A stretch of 64,000 bases of DNA from Lasiosphaeris hirsuta. Taxonomy: Eukaryota; Ascomycota; Sordariomycetes; Sordariales; Lasiosphaeriaceae. Position 1 is the stretch's first letter. Each line of letters opens with the position of its first letter. Under the pieces are notes generated by a model that was not told the origin of the DNA, did not search any database, and saw only the letters and a list, made by a program, of their open reading frames with translations. Location: the NCBI GenBank assembly GCA_030549175.1, contig JAUKUA010000003.1, positions 124,001 through 188,000 on the forward strand. The letters are read 5' to 3'. The position numbers and the translations under genes are program-made. Of this stretch, positions 21,478-30,054 are shown in pieces.

Positions 21478-23581
21478 ATGGCGATTCCTACCGTCGGCAT
21501 GGACTGGATGTAGGTCCTCGCAGTCGTCTTCCGCTGTGGCATGCTGACTCTCCCTGCCAGATCCATCAACACCGGCTGCTTCGCCGTGGGCACCGCCATT
21601 GCGAAAACCACCGTCTCCATCAACCAGTTCGTCCGCGAAGTGCGCGAGTCACGGTCCGAGCTCGACGACATTGCCAGCGTGCTCCACTCCCTCGACACCG
21701 TCCTCGACCTGCTCAAAGACGATTCCGCCGCCTTTCCGCCCCAGGTGGCCCGCATCACACCCAGCGTCCTCGCGAGCTGTCGCACAATCGTCTACGAGCT
21801 CGAGGGCTGCATATCTGTTATCGGCCGGGCTGGGGTTTCGCGGGCGGACAAGAGATCCCGGTGGCTGGCCAGTCGTGACCATATTGAGAAGCTGGGGGGG
21901 ACATTGGCAGGCTACCGAGCTACGCTTGGTCTTGCGGTAGATCTGATTGCATTGTATGTTCATCAAGCTGCTGGCGGACTGCAGCTGACTTTCTAGGACA
22001 AACTCAGAGGGTCACGAGCGGGGGAGCGGAGAATCCGACACGTCCAGCGAATCCGACGGGAAGAGCGAGCTGACCAAGGTCGCCGCCCGCATCAGCCAGA
22101 CAACAACACAACTGCAACGGGAAGCCCGCCAGAATGGGGCCTTTGCAGCACTGGGACGCTACCTCGATGTCCTGCACACCCACGCCGTCTCGGCAGTCTA
22201 CCTCGAACTCGACCGGATAGGGGCGTACCAACGGGACAATTCGCTGGGAGAGGCACCAGACAGCGCCATCGGGATGGGCTACGACGAGGCGGTGTTCTCG
22301 CCCCCGCACAGCACGGCGGACGCAAGGGTCCCCGTCAACGAGATCGACGAGCTTCTGGACGAGCTCAGCGAGATGCCCGCCCGGCCGCCGACACCGCCGC
22401 CCAAGTCGAGGGCAAGGGCAGGCTCCGTGCCGGGACGAATCGTGGCCGACTGGCATCCCGGCCAATCCGACACTTCTAAACCGCTGCCGCTCCTCCTGGA
22501 CGGTTTCGGCCAGGTCACGCCGCGCAAGGTCCTCAGAAAGGGCAGTCATCAACGGGGATGGAGTTTCTCCACCGAGCCCGATACGGCACACATCAGCACG
22601 CCATTTGCAGCCGACGCCAACGGGCCGGGCCTCCGCCCTCCGTCCGACAGCAGCAGATCCGACAGCCGGATGGGCCGCGCCCTGATGCAGATGCGCAACT
22701 CGTTCCGGGAGAGCCCGCGCGCCGACGTGCCCAACCCCTACCGCTCGTCCACATCCAGCTCCAGCGCTCCGTACCCCCGCCTGGGCCACCCCGACGTGCT
22801 CCACCGGAGCAACTCGCGCCTGTCGACCGCCTTCCGCAGTTTCCATCTCCGGCGGAAGCCCGAGAGCCCGACGCCCACGGAATCGCTTGCCGACCTCGAG
22901 CCCGCCATCTTCGGCGTCCCCATCCGGCAGAGCCTGATCGTCGCCCGGGGCCTCGCGGGGACGCAGCATAACGGAGGCGGGTCGTCGTCGCGCGAGTACC
23001 CGCTGTGCGTGCTGCGGTGCGTCTACTACATCCGGGAGCACGGCATCACGGCGCCGGACATTTTTGGGCAGGAGGGGGAGGAGGAGCAGCTCGCGGACCT
23101 GAAGGCGATTTTTAATTCGGTCGAGACGGGGTACGGCAAGGAGCTCGACTGGAGCCAGTTCAGCGTCTACGAGGCGGCGGATCTGATCCTAGTGTTCTTA
23201 GCGGAGCTGCCGACGCCGCTCATCTCGGAGACGGTGGCGAAGCGGTGGATCGTGCTGTCGAGGCAGGCCATGATCAGCGGGTCGCTGGCGGTGAGGCTGG
23301 ATCAGGGGCTGGACTTTTGGGAGGAGGCGTTTGCGGGGCTCAAGGGCTCGGCGAGGGACCTATTCAAGCTGCTGCTGAACCTGTGGGGCGACATTGCGGA
23401 TGCGGCGGACGAGAATGACATGACGGCTGAGAGGCTGGCGGGACGGGTGCTGAAATCGCTGATGCATGTGCCGGAGGCGAGGTACGATACGGATTTCCTG
23501 CTGGGGCTGGCGTTTATGATTAGGAGGAGGAGTGAGTATAACATGGAGCTGAAGGGGAAAATAAGCAAGGCTGCGTTTTAG
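21478..23581 (+). CDS. STAND-type N-terminal domain plus RhoGAP-like domain lacking the arginine finger, 669 aa
   Basis: Exons are 21478-21509, 21561-21953 and 21997-23581, restoring one frame of 670 codons. Residues about 10-155 resemble the fungal N-terminal helical domain found on STAND/NLR proteins (GCFAVGTAIAKTTVSINQFV followed by a long helix). The middle, about 165-445, is a disordered Ser/Pro/Arg-rich linker. From about 446, IFGVPIRQSL opens a RhoGAP-like domain: PLCVLRCVYYIREHGI, then DIFGQEGEEEQLADLKAIFN, then YEAADLILVFLAELPTPLI. In active RhoGAPs the loop after the third helix reads GIFRxSG with a catalytic arginine; here it reads DIFGQEG with no arginine. The protein may therefore bind a Rho-family GTPase without stimulating hydrolysis. 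No NB-ARC or NACHT is present. Domain calls are from pattern recognition; the missing Arg is read directly. Confidence 0.75.
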
Positions 23582-23998
23582 CGGTGCGTTGGTATTGTCT
23601 TGGATTACGGTTGTCATGTGTTATGGGTGATGTTTTTTTTTCTTGATACCCAGAAGAGGTAGCTTTATCGCTTCATTTGTAATTTATCCTCATTTGTTAT
23701 GTGCTATGAACGAGCTGATGTTTATTTTTCTTCGTTCATGTTTGCCATGTGACGTGAGCCCGAGATGCGCGGGATTCATCGTGACGCTCGATGTTGACGT
23801 GATTGGGCTACGGACCGTCTCCTGAGGCATAAAGGGCCAGGGCACCACGTGATCACGCGACCAATTCGCACCATTTTTTGCCATCAGCCACGTTCCAGCC
23901 TTACCATCTTGAGCCCGACACACACCAGCATCGCGACCCCGGGAATTCCATTGTCATCACCCGCTCCAAATCCTAATTCATTCATTCGTTGCACCATC
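23582..23998. other. Short intergenic region
   Basis: The region holds the 3' end of the RhoGAP-like gene and the leader of the SnoaL-like gene. The frame of the latter remains open back to 23849, but the ATG at 23999 better fits the start of the conserved protein. No other element was seen. Confidence 0.5.
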
Positions 23999-24988
23999 AT
24001 GGAACCCGCCATCTCCAACCTCAACAACCCCTCCACCCCGCCGCGGCTCCTCAATCCGCCCCCCGACCCACCCCACAACCAGTCGCTCCTCTCAGCGCCC
24101 GCCAACCCAGCACCCGCACCCGCGCCAAAACCGCAGCCCGACGACACCCCCCTGGACATTCCGCCACCCCCAGTCGTCGACAACGCGTACCGCTTCCACG
24201 CCTTCATCGACCGCATCAACCTGCGCCAGTGGTCGCTGCTCTCGGCCTCGTTCCACCCGCGCCTGCGCTACAACCACACCGACGTCTCGCTCTTCCAGCT
24301 CACCACGCTGCTGCGAGACGAGTTCGCCCCCAAGACGGGCGCCCAGGTCGACGTGGTCGCGCTCGTGGGCGGCCGGGGCGACGCCGAGGGCGTCGCGGCC
24401 CGGCTGCGGGTAAGGAGGATTGTCAGGGGGGAGAGGGTGTATTGTGGGTCGCGCGGCGAGGCGAGGGAGTATGCGAGGCATATGGTGCTTGGGTGGGAGG
24501 GGGAGAAGATTGCGGTTGTTTTTGACGTGAGCGAGGACGAGGGGCCGGGGCGCATCCTGCCCCTGCCGGGGCTGCGGCCGCCGCCGCCGCGCGTGTCGGT
24601 CGACTTGCAGGCCTTCTACCGCGAGTATCTGGAGTGCATCAACGAGGGACGCATGGACGGGGAGCTGGCGCGGTTTGTCAAGGACAGGGTGGTGTGGAAC
24701 GGGACCGCGATGGAGGTGGGGCAGTATGCTGGCTTGATGAAGTCCAGCTTCGAGGCTATCCAGGGGCTCGAGTTCAAGGCCCACACGGTGCTTGTTGACG
24801 AGGACCGCCAGATGCTCACCGTCCGCATCGAGTTCGCCGGCACGCCTGTCAAACCGTACGGCGGCGCCATCCCCAACGGCAAGCCCGTCTCCTTTGCCGA
24901 GCACGCCTTTTACTGGCTGGAGCAGAGCAGGATCTCGGATGTGCTGACCATTATCGACTGGGAGGCCTACCGGGTGCAGATGGGCTAG
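23999..24988 (+). CDS. Tandem SnoaL/NTF2-like domain protein, 329 aa
   Basis: The protein appears to carry two NTF2-like (SnoaL-type) cone folds. The first 60 residues are Pro-rich and disordered. The first domain starts at YRFHAFIDRINLRQWSLLSA and includes HPRLRYNHTDVSLFQLTTLL. The second starts near LQAFYREYLECINEGRMDGE, with VVWNGTAMEVGQYAGLM, and ends in ISDVLTIIDWEAYRVQMG, the usual final strands of SnoaL-like proteins. Such folds serve as polyketide cyclases, hydratases or binding modules. No polyketide synthase is nearby, so no reaction is proposed. No intron is needed. The start at 23999 was preferred to an upstream one at 23849 because the added residues are low-complexity. Confidence 0.65.
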   Translation: MEPAISNLNNPSTPPRLLNPPPDPPHNQSLLSAPANPAPAPAPKPQPDDTPLDIPPPPVVDNAYRFHAFIDRINLRQWSLLSASFHPRLRYNHTDVSLFQLTTLLRDEFAPKTGAQVDVVALVGGRGDAEGVAARLRVRRIVRGERVYCGSRGEAREYARHMVLGWEGEKIAVVFDVSEDEGPGRILPLPGLRPPPPRVSVDLQAFYREYLECINEGRMDGELARFVKDRVVWNGTAMEVGQYAGLMKSSFEAIQGLEFKAHTVLVDEDRQMLTVRIEFAGTPVKPYGGAIPNGKPVSFAEHAFYWLEQSRISDVLTIIDWEAYRVQMG

Positions 24989-26197
24989 GGGTCCAGGGCT
25001 AGAGGTCTAGGGCTTGATGGGTACAGACGGCAATAGGAAAATGGTGCTAGGCAGCCGTCTTTAGGTGATGATTATGTTACGAATTATGACTGGCTTTGGT
25101 TTATTTGGTTCCCCCAGGACAGCATGACGGTGTCCAGTCCTTTGCTTTGCTGCCTAGAAGCCGAGAAGCTTTAGTTGGGCTCTGAGCCCCGAACTTGCAG
25201 AGCCCCAAACTTGCAGAGCCCCAAACTTGCAGAGCCCCTCATAGGGCACCATCAATTCAACTCCAACAAGTTTATGGCCGGCGGAGAGACACAACAAGTC
25301 CTCGCTGGCCTTACGGACCGCCACTGCCGTCTAGCTGCAGACTACATCGCCGGCAGTGATACTATCGCTACTGAAATCCGAGTAACTCAAATAATCTCAA
25401 ACCTGTGAAGGATCATTCCGTAGTCAAGGTCTTTCATCCTCTCTCTTTGCATAACACTCTGCACGTAGCACGGCCCAACAAGATAATGTGTCCTCGTTGA
25501 AGAATAACGGGGCGTTGAAAAGTTTCATGGAGACTAGGGCTGAGTTGTCGGACGAGGGATGCAAGTGCAGTAGCCGGAACTCTCCAGATGTGAGAGGAAG
25601 TGCGTCATGAACTACGTGCAAGAAAAGGAACAACTAGTCAGCCAAAGGACTAAGAGCAAGGGGATCCTGGGCGGTGAATAAGCCTACCTGGGGAGTGTGC
25701 CAGTAGTTCGATAGCGGCTAGTGATTTCTGGCAATAGGTGACAAGAAAGCTGCCTGTTTCCTTCTCTTCGACTATGGCGGAGTGCTGACTGCATGCATAG
25801 CCGACGAGGATGGTTCTTTTCTGAATACCATGCCCAGGGTCAGCCATATGCCGCACACTTCTCGATGGCATACTGATAATACAGGCAGCGACAAGCGTTG
25901 TAAAGCTCGACCAGCTAGGAACACATGCCATCTATCGTTCGGCGCCGTTAGCAAATGGAAAGGATGGTGGAAGAAAGCAAGTCGCGTGAGCGCCGAGTAT
26001 ATATAAAAGACAGTGAGCACTACCAAGGAGCTAGACTCTCTGTAATAAGAGAACCTGGGCTCCTATTTACACCTGTGGCTGCGCCAGAGGCCTGTGGCAC
26101 AACGATTTGAGAAAAGAAGTGTTGAATTGATTGTATGGTATTGTTTCCCCCCCCCCCTTTTTTTTTGAGAGAGAGAGAGTGAGAGAGAGAGAGAGTG
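24989..26197. other. Intergenic region left of the mobile-element patch
   Basis: It contains a 16-nt tandem repeat (listed), a strong TATA-like sequence around 25998-26008 with no obvious gene behind it, C11 and T9 runs at 26147-26166, and a (GA)n tract at 26167-26195 that directly abuts the left inverted repeat. Minus-strand frames at 25424-25633 and 25650-25931 are short; the first begins a stretch (FRLLHLHPSSDNSA) faintly like the start of a HET domain. Confidence 0.45.
25187..25238. repeat. 16-nt tandem repeat, 3.25 copies
   Basis: The unit CCCCAAACTTGCAGAG is repeated three times, the first copy with one change (GAAC for AAAC), followed by CCCC. It lies about 200 nt downstream of the SnoaL-like gene. 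Confidence 0.95.
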
Positions 26198-26233
26198 TCA
26201 CGGTGCACTACCACAACAGTCTTTTTGCACTAC
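26198..26233 (+). repeat. Left arm of a 36-bp inverted repeat
   Basis: The arm begins TCACGGTGCACTACCACAAC and matches the reverse complement of 28234-28269 at 34 of 36 positions. It borders the (GA)n tract on its left. Together the arms enclose the two LINE 3' ends, like terminal inverted repeats. Confidence 0.85.
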
Positions 26234-26403
26234 TGTACATCCATCCACCCTCTCACCGCTGGCAAGGCCTGTCAAGGCTGTCAAAGGCCGTCAACGGCCG
26301 TCAGCAAAAAAGGCGGTGAAGGCTACACACGGTCGCACTCGATCGCAGTCAAGGGGAGCTCCCGCGCGAGAGGTGCACCAAGGGAGGGCATGACTGCAGC
26401 TGG

Positions 26404-26850
26404 GTGGAAAGGCTGAGGCACCCAGTAGGCTGGGGGGACCCGGGAGCGGGGGCCCCAGGCCGGTGGAACATGAAGGCAGCCTGCCAGGAGTGGTGGGAGG
26501 CGGCTAGACCGGCGAACTACGCCTTCTGGAAGGTCGAGTTCAGGCGAGGGCTTCCACTGGAACTCAAGCTACCGAGGAAGTGGCTCGCCACCCTCATAGC
26601 CGAGAGGACCGGCCATGGCAACTACCACTCCTACCACGAGCGGTTCGGCCACGAGCCGGGCTCCTGGAAGCCGTGCGCCTGTGGGCTAAGGATAGAGCCG
26701 GGGCACATCTTCAAGTGCCCCCTCAATGCCAAAGCCCTGCCAGCCCTCCCGAGGGGCGGCTCGCCACTACAGTTCATGTTCCGTAACAAGCGGACGCTCA
26801 CCCTGTTCCGGGAGTTCATGGGAAAGCTGGCCCTGGGAAGAAAATACTAG
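26404..26850 (+). pseudogene. Truncated LINE ORF2 C-terminal fragment, copy 1
   Basis: The open frame of 148 codons has no proper start (the first ATG is at 26470) and encodes only the tail of a non-LTR retrotransposon protein: ELKLPRKWLATLIAERTGHG, YHERFGHEPGSW and a zinc knuckle C-x-C-x7-H-x4-C (CACGLRIEPGHIFKC). It is a clear paralogue of the central and C-terminal part of 27239-27937, with about half the residues shared by eye, but lacks that copy's N-terminal zinc cluster. Confidence 0.7.
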
Positions 26851-27238
26851 GGCGCAGTGGGAGAAGAAGATATCCCACAAATTGAAGAAGAAAGGGCGTG
26901 GGCACAGGCTCACGACCCCGCGGAAGACGGGGAGGCACAAGCCTCTGGTTTCCTTTAAAGGTGGCTTTTCTCTGCGGAGTTTTTATGTACCTTAGCTGAG
27001 TGGGCGAGCTGTGGAGGGCAGGTGAGACTTCCTAGCGGCAAAGAGGGTATGTCTTGGGCTTGGGTTTCGAGAGGTGGATCTCCTATAGTCTCCTTTAGCC
27101 TTAGGGCCTCGCCCCCGTCCCAATCGCCAACGGCGAAAACCCCGGACGTTAAACATCAATCAATCAATCAAATCAATCAATACCGCTCAAGGTAGGGGCC
27201 AGAGGGCGGACCGAACCGAGGCGACCTTTCTGGAGGCC

Positions 27239-27937
27239 ATGGTCAAGAAGGAAGGTTGGGCTCCGCCGATACCACTGGCAGCGATCAGGCGGAAGGATGG
27301 CACACGCGCCCCTGGCACCTCGTGTGATGGGTGCTATAAGGCCAAGACGAAGTGCGACGCCCCCCTGGCAGAGGGACAGCAGTGCGCGCGGTGCCTCAAA
27401 CGAGGGCTAGAATGCTTGAGGGGAGCCAGAAAGCACAACCCCCACGGAGCGAACGACCCGCCCCCAGCAGAGCCAGGGACCTACAACCCAACCCAGGCCT
27501 GGAAGGCCTGGTGGGAAGCCAGCAAACGAAAGTACGTCGAGACCAAGGTCCGGAAGCGGAGGCCTCGGGAGCTCCGGCTGCCAAGGAGGTGGCTCGCGGC
27601 CCTGTTAGCGGAAAGAACAGGGCACGGCGACTTCAAGGCGTACCACGAACGGTTCGGCCACGAGCCTGGGACGTGGGAGGCGACCTGTGGTAGGTGCGGC
27701 CTCACGAAGGCCCCGGGGCACCTCTTGAAGTGTAAGCACAGCGCAGAGGCGCTGGCAAAGACACTGCCACCAGGTGTGTGGGCACCTAGGATACTGACGT
27801 CCAGGTCGAAGAGAATGCTGGCCGCGTTCGGGGCGTTCATGGCGGCAAAGGAAGCACTGGAAAAGGGGGAAGAAAATACCCCAGGTGAGGACGAAGAAGC
27901 GGAATGGGCGACGGCCCATGGCCGCGAAACAGTTTGA
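27239..27937 (+). CDS. Zn2Cys6 cluster joined to LINE C-terminal zinc knuckle, 232 aa
   Basis: This intact frame of 232 residues has two zinc modules. Residues 29-59 form a full fungal binuclear cluster: C29-x2-C32-x6-C39-x9-C49-x2-C52-x6-C59. Residues about 98-160 match the C-terminal tail of Tad-like LINE ORF2: RELRLPRRWLAALLAERTGH, YHERFGHEPGTW, and the knuckle C-x2-C-x8-H-x4-C in CGRCGLTKAPGHLLKC. The acidic end is disordered. The ATG lies 58 nt after the tail of copy 1, and the frame stays open some distance upstream, so the copy may be truncated. The 3' end carries the LINE UTR and tail. It could be a fragment of a longer element protein with both modules, a fusion, or a domesticated gene; the sequence alone cannot decide. 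Zn2Cys6 clusters normally bind DNA. Confidence 0.6.
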   Translation: MVKKEGWAPPIPLAAIRRKDGTRAPGTSCDGCYKAKTKCDAPLAEGQQCARCLKRGLECLRGARKHNPHGANDPPPAEPGTYNPTQAWKAWWEASKRKYVETKVRKRRPRELRLPRRWLAALLAERTGHGDFKAYHERFGHEPGTWEATCGRCGLTKAPGHLLKCKHSAEALAKTLPPGVWAPRILTSRSKRMLAAFGAFMAAKEALEKGEENTPGEDEEAEWATAHGRETV

Positions 27938-28233
27938 AACACGTTTTCCTAGTAAAAGGGGGCTTTTCTCTACGGAGTTTTTATGTACCTTAGCAGGCGG
28001 GACAGTTGTGAGGGTTGGTGAGGCCCTCAAACGGCAAATAGGGGCATGTATTGGGCTAGGTTTTTCGGCAGGAGGATCTCCTTGCGTTAGTTAGCCGTTG
28101 TCGGGGCCCTTGGCCCCGGCACGTCCGAGTCGCCAAGAGCGAAAACCCGGGACGTTAAACAAATTCAATTCAATTCAAATCAATCAATCAATCTGCCGTT
28201 TTCAGGGTTATGCTAGGGTTATGTGTGGAGATG

Positions 28234-28269
28234 GTAGTGCAAAGAGACGGTTGTGGTAGTGCACCGTGA
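28234..28269 (-). repeat. Right arm of a 36-bp inverted repeat
   Basis: The arm, GTAGTGCAAAGAGACGGTTG and following, is the reverse complement of 26198-26233 except at two positions. It lies 40 nt beyond the tail of LINE copy 2 and 90 nt from the 3' end of the flavin monooxygenase gene. Confidence 0.85.
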
Positions 28270-28358
28270 CGCTCCCTTTTTTTATAACTCCTTTTAAGAG
28301 CTGGTCCCCCCGCGGGGTAGCACGGTGAGCCCGAGGCCACCCATTGTCCAGCCCTTGT

Positions 28359-30054
28359 TCAAAGCTTGGCCTTGACAACCTGCCTCTTCCTCGCCTCCTC
28401 CTCCTCGGCCTTCCTCGTCGAATCCTCAAAGCTCTTGATCTTGGGCGCCACCATGCCCGCCCATATCTTCAACAGTTCCGGGTCGAACTTGGGCAGCGAG
28501 CGGCCCGTGGTGCCCGGCGCCGGATCGCCAGCGATCTCCCGCAGCACCTCAAAGTAGGCCTCGTAGTCGGGCGCAATCGAGTAGTAGTCCTTGCCGCCCT
28601 TCTTGAGCGCGACGCGCTGGGCCTCCCAGGCCTGTTGCTCCGCGATGGGCGGCAACGCCCGCGCGCGTCCGGCTAGATGGCGCGCCACGGCCACGGCCTG
28701 CCACTCGTAGACGCGGAACGTGAAGCCGCCGCCCAACTGCGCCCGTCAGCTTCTCCCCCTAGTGGAGGGCCGAGAGGTGACTTACCATGCCGACAAAGGC
28801 CAGCGACGGGTCCAGCGTGTCAAAGGTGTGCTGGTAGACGCCGGGCAGGCGGCGGTAGGCCTTTTGGATGCGCGCCTGCACGTGCGGCAGGTAGGGCACG
28901 CTGAAGGTGAAGCCCGTGGCGAAGATGATGTGGTCGACGCCGCCCGGGATCACGGACCCGTCGGAGAAGTGGATGCAGCCGGTGGCCGGGTCCAGCCGCA
29001 CGATCTGCTTCTTGAGCGCGATGTGCGGGTGCAGGAACGGCGCCCACCCGAACGACGGGATCGGGTCGCCCCGCAGCGACGCGTACACGGGGTGGCGCGC
29101 AAACGGCAGGATCTCGTGCACGATCTCGTGGGCCGAGACGGAGCCGCCGACGACGACGACGCTCTGGTGCGGTTAGCATCGCCCAGCCGGCCGGTCTCGG
29201 GTACGCACCTTGCCCTTGTACCGGTCCCCGTTCCGGAAGTGCTTGCTGTGCTGGATCCGCCCCGGGAACCGCTCGTCGTACTCTAGCAGCCCCGGGATCT
29301 CGGGCAGCCACGGGACGTTGTAGTGCCCGGTGGCGACCACGAGCGCATCAAACCCCTCCTGCCACCAGTAGTCGCGGAACGGGCCCTCCCGGCGCAGCGT
29401 CAGCACCCACTCGCCGTCCTTCTTCTCGGCCCGCTCGACCGTGGTGTTGAGCTCGAGGAGCCGCTGGTGGTCGCCTCGGAGGAAGACGCGCTCGACCCAC
29501 TCGCGGATCACCTCGCGGTGGCGGTATGGCGCGTCGGGCCCGTACTTGTCCACCGCGCGCGCCGACAGCGTGCCCGGGAACGGGTCGTCGCTGAAGGCCA
29601 TGATCTCGGGCGTGATGTTGCTGTGCAGGTGCTCGTGCTGCGCCGAGTCGGAGAAGCGCGCCTGGTGGCTGTTGACAGCCTCGGACTTGTCCGTCGAGGC
29701 CGGGAAGTGCGCGGGCAGCGCGACCGCCACGTCGGCGGTGCCGGCGAGCAGCGCCCGGAGGCTAGGGATTTTGGCCGGCAGGTGGGGGGTGTACACCCTG
29801 CGGCGGTCAGCATTGTTTCCGGCCAGCATTATTTCGGGCTAGCATTGTTTCGGACCAGCATTGTTTCGGACCAGCATTGTTTTGCGGGCCGGTGGTGGCA
29901 AGGCCGGTGGTGCTTACCATGTGCCGCCGATAGCCGCACGCCGGTCAAAGACGCGGATCGTGTCAAAGGCTTGTTCTTTGGCTAGCGCGTCCGTGGCGAT
30001 TGCGCCGGCCGGCCCCGCGCCGATAACGGCCACGCGCCGAGCTTTGGCGGGCAT
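28359..30054 (-). CDS. Flavin-containing monooxygenase-like protein, 493 aa
   Basis: Four exons are inferred on the minus strand: 30054-29918, 29797-29209, 29163-28786 and 28736-28359, all with GT-AG borders and one continuous frame. The FAD fingerprint is VAVIGAGPAG near the N-terminus (G12, G14, G17). The FMO signature F-x-G-x3-H-x3-(Y/F) is FPGRIQHSKHF. The NADP-binding motif VVVVGGSVSAHE is formed at the start of exon 3, and HIIFATGF is the usual ATG motif. Such enzymes oxygenate N, S or other soft nucleophiles with NADPH and O2. The product also resembles Baeyer-Villiger-like and SidA-like class B enzymes, so the substrate is open. Intron 1 (120 nt) is long because it contains five copies of a 16-nt repeat. 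The 3' end lies only 90 nt from the inverted repeat of the mobile-element patch. Confidence 0.85.
29809..29888. repeat. 16-nt minisatellite inside FMO intron 1, five copies
   Basis: On the plus strand the unit AGCATTGTTTCGGACC occurs five times in a row with small changes. The array makes up two thirds of the 120-nt first intron of the FMO gene and stops just short of both splice sites. Confidence 0.95.

Larger units (their letters stand above)
26234..28233 (+). mobile_element. Two tandem truncated non-LTR (LINE, Tad-like) 3' ends
   Basis: Two head-to-tail copies end in the same kind of 3' tail. Copy 1 runs to about 27181 and ends GACGTTAAACATCAATCAATC with an (ATCA)n tail. Copy 2 runs to about 28193 and ends GACGTTAAAC followed by CAATT/ATCA units. 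Both share a 3' untranslated block (GGCTTTTCTCTRCGGAGTTTTTATGTACCTTAGC at 26964-26997 and 27961-27994) and a coding segment for the C-terminal part of a Tad-like ORF2 (LPRxWLAxLxAERTGHG and a CCHC knuckle). No reverse transcriptase or endonuclease domain remains, so both are 5'-truncated and cannot move alone. The pair is bracketed by a 36-bp inverted repeat. Confidence 0.75.

Noticed and set aside
26198..28269. Intact DNA transposon with its own transposase
   Set aside because: Nothing between the inverted arms resembles a transposase or a DDE motif; the content is LINE-derived.
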